Source of the DNA: CAUZJF01 sp965248605
GTDB lineage: Bacteria > Chloroflexota > Dehalococcoidia > Lucifugimonadales > CAUZJF01
Length of the DNA stretch: 64,000 bases
Direction: 5' to 3'
Assembly: GCA_965248605.1 (NCBI GenBank)
Contig: CBDFJV010000007.1
Coordinates: 1,488,001 to 1,552,000, forward strand
The stretch's first letter is position 1. Each line of letters opens with the position of its first letter. The translations under genes and the position numbers were made by a program. A model generated the notes under the pieces. That model was not told the DNA's origin. It worked only from the letters and a program-made list of their open reading frames with translations, and made no database searches. This document shows positions 1-9,940 of the stretch, in pieces.

Positions 1-1
1 G

Positions 2-1156
2 TTCGCGACGGGCTATACGGGCAAGGTCGTCTACGGCAAGGTGCTCATGGACCAGATCAGGATGTTCCGCCGGTATGGCTTGGGCGGCTTCAAGACCTTG
101 CTCATCGAGCTGTCTCGAGACCCGGCCATGATCGCCTGGCTCGACAATCTCGACAACCACAACGGGGCCATCAACGAGAACTACGGGAGAGAGCTGCTCG
201 AGCTATTCTCCATGGGAGTAGGCAACTACACGGAGGAGGACATCAAGGAGTGTGCACGGGCCTTCACGGGGTGGACCATCGGGAATCCGGACTACATGTC
301 CCTGCGAGCGCGTAGGGATTCGATCTGGCCGTACGGTCGCATCGCGTGGCACTTCGAGTACCGGCCCGAGGACCACGACGACGGCGAAAAGACGTTCCTG
401 GGCCGCACGGGGCGTTTCAACGGCGAGGACGTCGTCGACATCATCTGTCAACAAGAGGCCACCGCCAGGTTCATTTCGAGACACCTCTACCACTTCTTCG
501 TGGCCGACGAACCGCCTGTACCCCAATGGCCTTACACTCCTCCGCGAGACCCGGATGCTATCGCCTTCCTGTCCGAAACGTACTTCGACAGCAAGTACGA
601 CATGACCGCGATGCTTCGTGCGCTCTTCAACTCCGATTTCTTCAAGTCTGCCGACTCCTGGTACGCGAAGGTGAAGAGCCCCGCAGAGTTGGTCACCGGC
701 GTTTTACGGTTGACCGGTGAGTTCGACAAGCCGCGCCGCGAAATTCTGGACAGGGCTTTGCAGATGGTCTACATGGGCCAGCGCCTGGGCGATCCTCCTT
801 CCGTCGAGGGGTGGCACCAGGGTACGGAGTGGATCGACACCGGAACGTTGGTTGAAAGGATCAACTTTGCCACCCAGCAGATGGCCGACGCAAAGAAGCC
901 CGGCGTCGAGGCCATGATTGGGAGGATAGCGGCCGCCAATGGGGGGACTGCCTCCCCCGAGGTCCTCCTGGACCGATGTCTGGAGCAGATGGGCGCGATC
1001 TCACTCTCAGAGGGGACGCGGTCGGCGATCGTCGAGTTCGCAACGAAAAGCGGCGAAGTGGAGCAGGATACCTCCGTCGCGGACGACCGTGATGGCCAGC
1101 GGGTATCCGAGATACTCCAGCTAGTCGCCGGCTCGCACGAGTTCCAGCGCGGTTAA
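2..1156 (+). CDS. DUF1800 family protein, 5' end outside window
   Basis: The frame is open from base 2, so the start lies upstream. Aligned by eye with the complete 467-aa copy at 26835, about the first 100 residues are missing. The conserved DUF1800 core is present (NENYGRELLELFSMGVGNY, then AFTGWT, FNGEDVVDII, and a late PPSVEGWHQG block). DUF1800 proteins are usually encoded beside DUF1501 proteins; their biochemical role is not established. Here the next gene downstream, 64 bp away, is an NHL-repeat protein and no DUF1501 gene lies between them, unlike the two sets at 22943-30631. The family call is firm; the function is unknown. Confidence 0.9.
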   Translation, partial: FATGYTGKVVYGKVLMDQIRMFRRYGLGGFKTLLIELSRDPAMIAWLDNLDNHNGAINENYGRELLELFSMGVGNYTEEDIKECARAFTGWTIGNPDYMSLRARRDSIWPYGRIAWHFEYRPEDHDDGEKTFLGRTGRFNGEDVVDIICQQEATARFISRHLYHFFVADEPPVPQWPYTPPRDPDAIAFLSETYFDSKYDMTAMLRALFNSDFFKSADSWYAKVKSPAELVTGVLRLTGEFDKPRREILDRALQMVYMGQRLGDPPSVEGWHQGTEWIDTGTLVERINFATQQMADAKKPGVEAMIGRIAAANGGTASPEVLLDRCLEQMGAISLSEGTRSAIVEFATKSGEVEQDTSVADDRDGQRVSEILQLVAGSHEFQRG

Positions 1157-1219
1157 GCAGGATCCCTTCGTCTGGACGCCGACAGCTCGAACGGCCGGTA
1201 CCTGTGCTAGAGGCCTACT

Positions 1220-2245
1220 ATGGGCATGGTTGAGACGACGCCGCAAACAGACTTCCTGAAGTATAGCCTCACCGTCGGGCTGACGGCGATGCAGGGCCGC
1301 GGGTTCTACTATCCGGCTGACACGGCCATCGGTCCGAACGGTCGGATATACACCGTCAGTCGCTCGCTGGAGGGTGACCCTCGGGGTGTCCGGGTCACCG
1401 TTTTCGACATCGACAGCGAGTTCTACGGTACCTTCTCTGCCTTCGGCGAAGACGATGGCCAGCTCATCTGGCCCACGTCTATCGCTCTGGACAGCCTTAA
1501 TCGCGTCTGCGTCAGCGACGAGCTCACTCACCGCATCACATTGTTCGACGACTCAGGCAATTTCGTCGACAAGTGGGGAGAACCTGGTGCGGGTCCCGGC
1601 GAGCTGGACGGTCCCTCCGGTATCGCCTTCACCGGCGATGACAACGTATATGTCGTAGACAACCAGAACAGCCGAGTACAGAGGTTCACCGCGGACGGGC
1701 GGTATGTCTCGGGCTTCGGCTCGCGGGGGACCGGCGCCGGCCAGTTCAACCTGCCGTGGAGCTTGACCATCCATGCAAGTGGGGACGTGTACGTGGCGGA
1801 CTGGGGCAACAGCCGCATTCAGAGATTCACGTCTGACGGCGAGTTCGTAGCGCAGTATGGCTCGCCCGGCCGGGGCGACGGCGAGTTTCACCGGCCTGCC
1901 AGCGTCGCCGTCGATGGCGAAGGCTATATCTACGTCGCCGACTGGGGCAATGAGAGAGTGCAGGTGCTCGACCCCGAAGGCGGGTTTGTGCTCAAGCTAC
2001 GCGGCGAGGCCACGGACTCGAAATGGGCCCAGGAATTCCTTTCGACCAACCTCGAGGAGGCGGAGGCGCGGGCGCAGTCAGACCTGGCCCCGGACATAGA
2101 CTTCTTCGTCGACGACCCTCATGAAGAATCGTCACACATCGAGAAGTACTTCTGGGCTCCGGTTTCGGTCAAGCTCGACGGCGACGGCCGGCTGTACGTG
2201 ACCGAGAGCAACCGGCACCGAATCCAGGTCTATGAACGTTCTTGA
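1220..2245 (+). CDS. NHL-repeat beta-propeller protein
   Basis: 341 residues with about five NHL-type blades, recognisable by recurring units such as GPSGIAFTGDDNVYVVDNQN, DVYVADWGNSRIQRF and YIYVADWGNERVQVL, each followed by a GxG-x-GEF turn. NHL propellers usually bind proteins, RNA or ligands; no catalytic residue can be assigned. There is no signal peptide, so a cytoplasmic location is inferred unless export is non-classical. Near residues 265-300 an acidic insertion replaces one blade, and the paralogues at 22943 and 29597 have an insertion in the same place. It probably forms a unit with the upstream DUF1800 gene. The ATG at 1220 is the first plausible start. Confidence 0.85.
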   Translation: MGMVETTPQTDFLKYSLTVGLTAMQGRGFYYPADTAIGPNGRIYTVSRSLEGDPRGVRVTVFDIDSEFYGTFSAFGEDDGQLIWPTSIALDSLNRVCVSDELTHRITLFDDSGNFVDKWGEPGAGPGELDGPSGIAFTGDDNVYVVDNQNSRVQRFTADGRYVSGFGSRGTGAGQFNLPWSLTIHASGDVYVADWGNSRIQRFTSDGEFVAQYGSPGRGDGEFHRPASVAVDGEGYIYVADWGNERVQVLDPEGGFVLKLRGEATDSKWAQEFLSTNLEEAEARAQSDLAPDIDFFVDDPHEESSHIEKYFWAPVSVKLDGDGRLYVTESNRHRIQVYERS

Positions 2246-2257
2246 CCATCACATTGC

Positions 2258-2959
2258 TCAGCCATCCACGGGTACGGTGGAGCTGTCCTGGGGGTAGTAC
2301 CCGATGGCCCGCTGTCCGTGCTCGATATCGTAGCGGTCGACGTTGCTGTTGGAAACGCCGTACACCAGCTCCCACTTGACTCCCGGATGCGTTATCGCCT
2401 GCTCGAACACTCGCACGCAGTCAGTGTGACTGAGTCGCTTGGGGGTGTCGGTAGGAAGCGGCTGCGGTATGTCCGGCTTGAGGTTCCCGATGCGCACCCC
2501 GACGGTCTCTAGACCGTGCTTCTCGGTGTACATGCGTGCCAGGCCCTCGGCAAATATCTTGCTAATCGTATAGAGGCTGTCGGGTAGGGGATAGAGGTCC
2601 ATGGTGCGCTTCGTGGTGGGCGGATAAGCGTCTACCACGGCGGCCCGGCTGGCGTACGCGACGCGGGGTACGTTGTTCTGCAAGGCGGCCTCGAAGGCGT
2701 TGTAGGTGCCGCGGAAGCTGGTCTTGAGAGTGCCTTCCCAGTCCTTCTCTTCAGGCTTGGCTGTCGTCAGGTGAATGATCGCGTCCATGCCCCGAGAGGC
2801 CTTCAACACCGTGTCGAAATCCGAGATGTCGCCGACCGTTGAATGGTCTAATAGTGGCATGGGGTCCATGTCGAGCCCGTGCAGCTCGTACCGGTCCCTC
2901 AGCCCTTTGGTTAGCACAGTTCCGATGATGCCGGCGGCGCCGGTTATCAGTACGCGCAT
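2258..2959 (-). CDS. NAD-dependent epimerase/dehydratase (extended SDR)
   Basis: 233 residues. The N-terminal Rossmann motif GAAGIIG (residues 7-13) and the catalytic YTISK (YxxxK) near residue 131 place it among extended short-chain dehydrogenases acting on nucleotide sugars or uronates. It is shorter than typical 300-residue epimerases and resembles the compact uronate dehydrogenase-like group; the substrate is not deducible. A TTTCCTCC sequence just beyond the start reads GGAGGAAA on the coding strand, a good ribosome binding site for the ATG at 2959. It converges with the NHL gene, the two stops being 12 bp apart. Confidence 0.8.
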   Translation of the reverse strand: MRVLITGAAGIIGTVLTKGLRDRYELHGLDMDPMPLLDHSTVGDISDFDTVLKASRGMDAIIHLTTAKPEEKDWEGTLKTSFRGTYNAFEAALQNNVPRVAYASRAAVVDAYPPTTKRTMDLYPLPDSLYTISKIFAEGLARMYTEKHGLETVGVRIGNLKPDIPQPLPTDTPKRLSHTDCVRVFEQAITHPGVKWELVYGVSNSNVDRYDIEHGQRAIGYYPQDSSTVPVDG

Positions 2960-3128
2960 GGATTTCCTCCGTGGTGGGTCTGAGATGACTGGTAACGATA
3001 CCCGGGGTACGTCCTATGTTCAACACCCATGCGCTCAGGTCAGGTCGCCGGCATGACGTCCGCTCGGCTGGTAATGTAAATTCGGCTGCTTCTTGAACGG
3101 CAGCTGAGCCACACTAGCCAGACGAGAG

Positions 3129-4452
3129 TCAATTGACGTATTCGATATGGAGCTGAGGCGCGGCTGCGGACTTACCGTTGTACGACTCTGCGGTACTGGG
3201 CCCATCGTTCGACGAACCAGCCTCTACGAGGATTACGAACGCGTTGCCGGAGGCCCATACTGCGCGGTCTACCACCTGTTGCACAATGGCCGATAGGTCC
3301 GGCGTCCGGTGCGTTTCGCCGATGGTCTCCCAGGCCGGGATGTCATTCCAGACGGCTGAGGCGGAGGTCTTGGCCCTGGAAGAGATGTCGTACGAAGCGT
3401 TACTGAACTTCGCAGCGTCGTCAGAGGCCTCGGCGTAAAAGACCAGATCGGCGGGCCTCGAACCTCTCTCGTCCGTGGTGAATTCAATGTACGCGCGAGT
3501 CACGATAGCTCCTCGCGGAACGGCGACGTCGGTCCATCGCATCCCGACAGCCCTCTGCGCAAGCGACCCCTCTTGCATCAGTTCCAGGTCGGAGCTTGTG
3601 TACGAAACTTTCCCTGCAGCCGACTCCTCGGCATCGTCCCGGCTGGCGCGGACTCTGACCTCGAACGTGATCGGTGAGCCATCGCTAATCTCGAATGTGA
3701 CGACGAGGTCATCGGTGTTGGCGTTCCGTGCTTCGTCGGCGCACTTTACGTAGTACGTGTGCGTGGACCCATCGACCAACCCGGTCACCGTCACGGAATG
3801 GGAAGCGCCTCCGGTGATCGCAAAGCCGTTTGGCATGTCGGCGTATCCGGTCCCGGAGATGACATCGTATCTGCACGTCGCGGGCTCGTCGGTTTCCAAC
3901 GACAAGTCCGTCTGAACGGTCCCAGCCGGGAGAGTGCTCGCCGGACGTGGATTGGTGCGCTTCGGCGGGATACTGTCGGGGCCTTCAACATACTCGATTC
4001 GCAATAGCGGAGCGGCGCTCGACCTACCGTTGTAAGACTCAGCGGTCCTGGGTCCATCGTTCGACGATCCAGCCTCTACGAGGACCACAAGGGCGCTGCC
4101 CGCAACCCACCCAGATCGGTCCAAGACGTCCTGTACGATAGTGGACAGGTCAGGCGTCTCATGAGTTTCTCCGATAGTGTCCCAGGCTGGCACGTCGTTC
4201 CACGTAACCGAGGCCGTGGTCCGGGCCCTGGACGAGATGTCGAAGGAGGCGTTGGCGAAGCGTCCGGCGTTGTCCGAAGCCTCGGCGTAGAAGACAAGGT
4301 CCGTAGGCCGCGAGCCCCTTTCGTCGGTCGTCAGCTCAATGTGCGCACGAGTCACGATGGCCCCATGAGGGACCGCCACGTCGGTCCACCGCATGGCGAC
4401 CAACGTCTGCCCCCTCGACCCATCGCGAATCAATTCCAGGTCAGAGCTAGTG
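3129..4452 (-). pseudogene. C-terminal fragment of disrupted giant secreted protein (twin stalk-like domains)
   Basis: Downstream part of a gene split at 4453-4579. It holds two copies of a roughly 170-residue beta-rich module (each with GMRWTDVAVP or AMRWTDVAVP, TTDERGSRP, DLVFYAEASD, VEAGSSNDGP and a final IEYV), separated by a fibronectin-like segment (TCRYDVISGTGYADMPNGF). The modules resemble DNRLRE-type surface domains. The apparent start is only a TTG at 4433 inside the module. Removing the 127-bp insert restores the frame and gives KVSYTSSDLELI, matching KVSYTSSDLELM in the second module. On its own this fragment has no export signal and is probably not functional. Confidence 0.85.
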
Positions 4453-4573
4453 GTCCAACATCCTAGTATTGAAGGGTTCTGAGGTTACGGCTTGGTAGGG
4501 GCGGGTTTGAAACCCGCCCTGTCGTCGTAGCACGCCAATCTCGGCTACCCCTCATTTCAAAGATTTCGGTCTA
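4453..4573. mobile_element. 121-bp non-coding insertion with 6-bp target duplication
   Basis: CTAGTG occurs at 4447-4452 and again at 4574-4579, bracketing 121 bp absent from the equivalent place in the paralogous module at about 3600. Deleting the element plus one CTAGTG (127 bp) restores one continuous reading frame. The element carries the palindrome gtaggggcgggtttgaaac-ccgccct (4495-4520), the same core found between genes elsewhere in the window. No clear terminal inverted repeat is visible and there is no coding capacity. It behaves like a non-autonomous mobile element. Confidence 0.8.
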
Positions 4574-7500
4574 CTAGTGTACGAAACCTTACCCGACGAT
4601 GACTCCTCCGCATCGTCCTTGCTGCTGCGAACACGCATCTCCACTGCTGTGGCAATGGCAACGATCACAACGTCGGACGATTCGCCAACTGAGTCTATGG
4701 TCCCGTCGTTCACCACAAGCTCAACCGCGTAGTCGCCACTCTTGGCGTAGGTGTGGCTAGGGCTGACGCCGATGCCCGCGCTGCCATCGCCGAAGTACCA
4801 ACTGTACGTCAGCGTGTCCCCATCGGGGTCGAAGGACCCAGAACCGTCGAAGGTCAGCTCGACGCCGGGCGCGCCGCGATAGGGGCCACCGATAGAAGCG
4901 ATAGGAGGTTCGTTCACTTCTATTATTGTTGCAGTCGTAGATGTCCATGTAGAGCTGACGCCGTCGCTGACGACGACAGTCACGTTGTACGTACCGCCTG
5001 TACTGTAGGCATGATTAGGACTGATGCCGCCGCCGACGCTACCGTCGCCGAAGTTCCAGCTATACGTCAGAGGATCGCCATCGGGATCGTAGGACCCGGA
5101 GGCATCGAATGACACGGGTGCCCCCTCTGCGCCGCCATAAGGGCCGCCCGAGTCGGCCACCGGAGGTTCCGAGTAGGTGAAGCCTCCGGTCAGTGTGCCC
5201 ATCAGACCATCGACGCTCCTGACGGCTATGTCTACCGGTCCAGGGGAATGGGCAGGTGTTATTGCGGTGATGATCTCGGCGTTGGCCACAGCGACCTCTG
5301 ACGCGGTGACGCCGTCGAAGGTCACCCTATCGCCTTCGGCGAACGCTGCGCCGACGATGGTCACCGGCGTACCGCCCTCAGTCGAACCGCGTGCAGGGGA
5401 AACAGAGGTAACTTGCGGGACTGTCGACGTGCTCGACGAGACTGGCTCATACTTTACCTCAAGAGTCGGCGGATTCGACCCTTCCTTAGAGGTGTAATCG
5501 GCCCCGTTGGTCGACCCAGGTGAGATCGCGAACGAATAGGAGCCGCCGCCCGTCACCGCTGCGGTTACGTCGAACCCATAAACGTTGCCGGGCTCGACGG
5601 GGCCGAGGCTGTCGAGCGGCACCGACTCCAAGGACGGCCTGGTATTCCACGTGACCAGCGACTCGCTCCAGGTAATGTCGCCGACCTCGTATATCTCGCC
5701 ACCTGCAACGCTGGGGTCTACATTGTGGAGCTTGATCCTAGCTGACTCGATTCGTCCTGGTATACCGCTCACGTCAAACTTCAGGTAAGTCCACTTGACC
5801 GGCTGCCCGTCCACCTCGAGGCTCGTTGCCGAGCCGTAGTTCGCGTCGGGATAGTCGGCGGCGACAAAGGCGTCGTCGCCTGGAGCGAACTCGGTACTCC
5901 GAAGGGTAGAGAAGCTGCCGAGCGCAGTAAGAGAGCAGAGGCCGTCACGGTTACAGGACTCGAGCTGGTAGTAGTACTTGGTCCCCGGCGCCAGTCCGCC
6001 CAGTTGCATCGAATGCGCGGTTACGAGAGCGGCGCTCTCGTCAGTCAAGACCAACGAGCTCGTCGAGGTCCCACACCTGACGAGCGAGGTGCTCTCATCG
6101 TCCGTCGTCCAGGCCAGAGTTGCCCAGGAGATGTCTCCATCTGCTGCGATGTCCGAGATCGCGGGCGGCGAGGTATCACGGTTGGCGACGGAGAACTCTA
6201 TGACGTAGTCATCCTCGTTCACGACCTCGTCGGCCGTGTTGCACCTGACGTAGAAGGCATACGCTGTCCCGTCGGACAGTCCCGAAAGAGGAGCTGCGTG
6301 CGCCCTAGAACCTGTTTGGGGAAAGGAGTCTGACATCGAGGTATATGGAGTTGCGGGGTTCTGGCTATATCGGCAGGTCGCCAATCTGTCGGTGCTGGCG
6401 GTCAGCGTTGTTGAATTTGTCCCTTCAGGCAGGCTGCCTGAAGGTCCGCCGCCGAACCTGTAAGCGGGGGACAGGTCGGTCCCTCCGAGCTCGAATGCTC
6501 CGATATCCGGGTCCGCACCTGCGAAGGGCCACGGAGATAGGGCGTCGTTGAATCCCTGGATGACCACGCCGGCGTCGACCGCAGGGCTGTTCTCCAGCAG
6601 GGTGAAGTCGTTCAGGCCCGGGTCTGCGAACAGCGGGTCCGCACTGATACCGTGGGCTTCGAAACCCGTCGTTTCACCCAGTGAGGCTTTTGCCGAGTCG
6701 ACGGTTGCTCTCATTCCTTCGATGTCATAGAAGAAGGAGCCGTATTTTCCGAAAACCCCGCCGTCTTCGTCGTGGTAGAGGTTGTAGTCCGCGAAGATGT
6801 CGTTGGCGACCGGGCCTGAGATCGATATTCCGCGCTCCGCGAACCAGAAGATATTGTTTTTCAGGACGATGTTCTGGGAGGGTGGCCCAGCCGAATCCGC
6901 CAGAACGAAGCCATCTCCCTGGCAGGCCGCCACCGGCGCGTAGAAGGTGTTGTGGTAGAAGAAGACATGGCCTGAGCTCGACCGGCCCTCTTTGATTCCG
7001 ATACACCGAGTCCAGGCGCGAGCAAGGTTGTACACCAGGTTCCTGAAGACGTAGGTGGGCCCCACGCCCGAGGGACCGATGCTGAAACCGACGTTAGCGC
7101 CCACGATGACGTTGTCCCACACCCTGGTGTTCATGTTGTTGCTATCGAGCTCGATACCGTCGTCCGTCGCGTCGTAGCAGAAATTGCCGTAGATGTCCGT
7201 ATCTCTGTAGCCGTCATCGAACTCGAGGTTCTCTATGTGGATTATGCAGTCTTCGCCGTGGTTCCCCGCGCCGTCGTGCAAGAACCTCACGGTGTTGTGC
7301 CGGATGACGTGGCCTCCCTGGTTATCCAGCGATTCGATACCCCCGCGGTCTGCCGACTGAACGGTCGTGACGTGGACCGTGTTTCTCTGGACCGTGACGT
7401 TCCGGACGCTGGTTGTCGGGCTGTAGGCGTCGCCGAACATCTTGCCGCCGAGCTCAATCCCCGCGCCGTTGTCACCATAGCCGGAGACGAAGTTGTCCTC

Positions 7501-7742
7501 GACTATCACGTGGTGCGAAGTGTCACCGATACGGACGCCGGTGTTCCCGCCTATGATCGCGAACCCTTTGATCCTGATGTAGGCGGCATCCGTGCTGAAG
7601 CCGGTGGTCTCCCTGTGCCCGGCGTCGCCTGGCGGGGCAATGACCACGGTCTGTGCGTCGGGTGAAGACGTCTGTGTAGCTGCAAAGGTGATGTAGTTGC
7701 CGCTGGCTCCCGACCGCGCGATTCTGACCGTCTCGCTATAAG
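4552..7742 (-). pseudogene. N-terminal fragment of giant secreted protein: parallel beta-helix, FN3, DNRLRE, IPT and PKD domains
   Basis: The frame is open from the IS edge at 7742 to a stop at 4552, about 1060 residues; the GTG at 7647 is only an internal codon. Domains in order: a right-handed parallel beta-helix of pectate-lyase type (to about residue 390, with repeated VxxNxV turns), a fibronectin-like stretch, a TSP/Fn-like segment (SLVRCGTSTSSLVLT), a DNRLRE domain (FVAADYPDANYGS), an IPT/TIG domain (SPARGSTEGGTPVTIVG), two PKD domains (SYSWNFGDGS and SYSWYFGDGS types) and the first strand of the module that continues at 3129-4452. The last codons RPKSLK come from the insertion. The signal peptide has been lost to the IS1380 insertion. 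The intact ancestor probably exceeded 1500 residues and acted at the cell surface, perhaps on polysaccharide. Confidence 0.8.
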
Positions 7743-9460
7743 CCCTAATCCACCGAAGGACGGCGTGTAGGAGGCCTGCTGAAGAAACAAAAGGGTGCGC
7801 CTCTGAATCTGGGATAATGGTTTTGAAACAGAAAACCGGTCCCAGAAAAGGAGCACCCGATAGATGCTACCACGTAACCACCCCGACCGCATCCAAATCG
7901 CCTTCGACGACCACCGCCTGGTGGCCAATGCCGGGCTGATCCTTCCCGCCACCCTCGCCCTGCGCCTTGGCCTGCCCCAACTCCTCCGGAAGCACCTCGA
8001 CCTCGGCGGCGCGCCGGGCCGGGCGAACACCGGCGACAAGATGATGACCCTGGTGGCCTCCGCCCTAGCCGGCGGAGATTGCATCGACGACGCCGATGTG
8101 CTGCGCGCCGGCGGGACCGCCCGCGTGCTCGGTTTCACGGCTAAGGCTCCCTCCACCCTGGGCACCTTCCTGCGCAGCTTCAGGTGGGGCCATGTCCGCC
8201 AACTGGACCGGGTGAGCCGCGAGTTGCTGGCCCGGGTCTGGAAGGCCGGTGCCGGACCCGGCGACGCACCATTCACCATCGACCTTGATTCGACGATCTG
8301 CGAGACCTACGGACTGGCCAAGGAGGGCGCCCGCCACCACGGCTACACCGGTGCGCGGGGCTATCACCCGCTGCTGGCCGTCGCCGCCGGCACCGGCGAC
8401 GTGCTGATGGCCCGCCTGCGCGAGGGCCGGGCTAACACCGCCCGCGGCGCTGCCCACTTCCTGCGTGAAACGGTGGGGCGGGTGCGCTACTGCGGAGCCA
8501 GGGGCCAACTCACGGTGCGGGCCGACAGCGGCTTCTATACCCACGCCGTGGTCGCCGTCTGCCGCCGGATGGATGTCCGCTTCTCCATCGCCATCCGCCA
8601 GCGCGCCCGCCTGCGGAATCTCATCGAGGCGATACCCGAAGATGGCTGGACGCCGATTCCTTACTGGCTGGACGGCGCCGCCGATGTGGCCGAGACCACC
8701 TACACCCCGTTCCAGGCCGAGGCGGACGCCGCGCCGGTACGGCTCATCGTCCGGCGGGTGAAGCCGACGCCCTGTTCTCAACTGGCTCTCTTCGCCACCT
8801 ACAGCTATCACGGCTTCATCACCGACCGGGACGGGGAGACGCTGGAACTGGAGGCCGATCATCGCCGTCACGCCGAGATCGAGAATGCGATACGCGACCT
8901 CAAGTACGGCGTGGGGCTGAACCATCTCCCCTCGGGCCGTTTCGCCGCCAACGGCGCCTGGCTGGCGGTACAGGTGATGGCGCACAACCTGGCCCGCTGG
9001 ACAGCCCGCATCGGCCTGGGTCAGCAGATCGTGACCACCAAGACCCTCAGACGACGGGTCTTTGCCTTGGCCGGACGGATCACCCGCTCGGCACGCCGAT
9101 TGACCCTGCAGCTTCCCCGGCGCTGGCCCTGGGAGGAGCAGTTCAGCCGCGCCCTGGCCCGACTGCGAGCCATTCCACTCCCAGCCTGACGGAGCCCGTC
9201 CGCCACTGACCCACCAGCCAACCCAACGTCCCCGCAAACTCGCGCCAGCCCAGTCCGCGAGCGCCTCTTGCCGTGTCCTATCCCGCCATCTGGCTCGCCA
9301 CAGCCACTGTAGGCCGCCATCGGTGCCCCCAAAAGCGCCTGCAGACCGCCCGCCAACCTCCCGTCTACCCAAATTCGAGCCCGGATCATCACGCCTGTAA
9401 CTCCCTCACCCCCTTCCGCTGTCCTCACGTCGTCCATCCCTGTCCTTCGGTGGATTCGGG
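7743..9460 (+). mobile_element. IS1380-family insertion sequence, copy 1
   Basis: About 1718 bp. Ends are near-perfect inverted repeats: left CCCTAATCCACCGAAGGAC, right (reverse complement) CCCGAATCCACCGAAGGAC. One transposase gene fills the element. Flanks are ATAAG on the left and CTAAG on the right, so the target duplication is imperfect. The left flank is the beta-helix gene and the right flank an IS256-type transposase, so a deletion or recombination has changed at least one side. Confidence 0.85.
7864..9189 (+). CDS. IS1380-family transposase
   Basis: 441 residues, normal for the family. DDE chemistry is indicated by TIDLDSTICETYG (about residue 139), VRADSGFY and the late HAEIENAIRDLKYG block that supplies the glutamate; the GYTGARGYHPLLA motif is typical of IS1380 transposases. 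By eye it is close to 90% identical to the copy at 17629, with scattered differences, so the two are diverged relatives and not a fresh duplication. A GGAG lies just before the ATG. It appears intact. Confidence 0.92.
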   Translation: MLPRNHPDRIQIAFDDHRLVANAGLILPATLALRLGLPQLLRKHLDLGGAPGRANTGDKMMTLVASALAGGDCIDDADVLRAGGTARVLGFTAKAPSTLGTFLRSFRWGHVRQLDRVSRELLARVWKAGAGPGDAPFTIDLDSTICETYGLAKEGARHHGYTGARGYHPLLAVAAGTGDVLMARLREGRANTARGAAHFLRETVGRVRYCGARGQLTVRADSGFYTHAVVAVCRRMDVRFSIAIRQRARLRNLIEAIPEDGWTPIPYWLDGAADVAETTYTPFQAEADAAPVRLIVRRVKPTPCSQLALFATYSYHGFITDRDGETLELEADHRRHAEIENAIRDLKYGVGLNHLPSGRFAANGAWLAVQVMAHNLARWTARIGLGQQIVTTKTLRRRVFALAGRITRSARRLTLQLPRRWPWEEQFSRALARLRAIPLPA

Positions 9461-9461
9461 C

Positions 9462-9672
9462 TAAGCCTCCGGGCTCTGCCGTATCCGTTCCGATAGCCGG
9501 TATCTGAGTCCGAGTCGGATCTGAGCGCCGACTTCGCCCTTCCCAGAAACGCCGTCACCTCCTCCTCCAGCAACTCCTGGATCAGCCTCTGGACCTGGTT
9601 TCGCACCCAATCCTCCAACTGCTCCCACTCCGGCCTTGACTCCGACCTACTCTCAGTGCTTTCCTTCCTCAT
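9462..9672 (-). pseudogene. IS256 (mutator)-type transposase, N-terminal remnant
   Basis: The first 70 or so residues read WEQLEDWVRNQVQRLIQEL, then EEEVTAFLGRAKSA and GYRNGYGRARRLS, the hallmark start of IS256-type transposases. The frame runs straight into the end of the IS1380 element, after which the residues are meaningless. No further part of this transposase is found on the far side of the IS, so the catalytic domain was deleted. The likely start is the ATG at 9672, 15 codons inside the longest frame. Confidence 0.75.
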
Positions 9673-9798
9673 GGGCGGTGTATCTCCTCTCTTGGGCCTC
9701 GAGCCCGTGTTGTTCACAGAGAGGGTACACCGCCTGACTGTTTACACACTTTTTGAGGGTACCTCGGAAGGCCCGGCGTTACCGTCCTCGGATGCGCC

Positions 9799-9847
9799 CA
9801 GCCCCACTGCCCACGAGTAACTTCGGTACTCTTGGGCGGTGGGGCTG
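9799..9847. repeat. Long imperfect hairpin
   Basis: Arms CAGCCCCACTGCCCACGAGTA and its near complement before GTGGGGCTG, 21 bp with about three mismatches around a 7-nt ACTTCGG loop. Outer GGCGTTA (about 9777) and TAACGCC (about 9886) extend the symmetry. It lies between the IS256 remnant and the truncated kinase gene. There is no T tract, so it is not a plain terminator; it may belong to the IS256 end or be a separate repeat. Confidence 0.55.
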
Positions 9848-9940
9848 AGTGCTTCGGAGCGCGGCGATAATGGGAGCCCCAGATAACGCCTGGCGTGCTT
9901 GCCCCGTGCGGTTAGTCACTTAGGTACTTTTTGGGCGAAC

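Noticed and set aside
8065..9372. Long minus-strand frame of 435 residues within IS1380 copy 1 (and 389 residues within copy 2)
   Set aside because: It is the complement of the transposase gene in a high-GC sequence; no recognisable motifs, and the transposase frame is fully conserved between copies.
9770..9895. Integron attC site
   Set aside because: The half sites are oriented GTTA...TAAC, the reverse of the attC pattern, and no integron integrase or cassettes are present.
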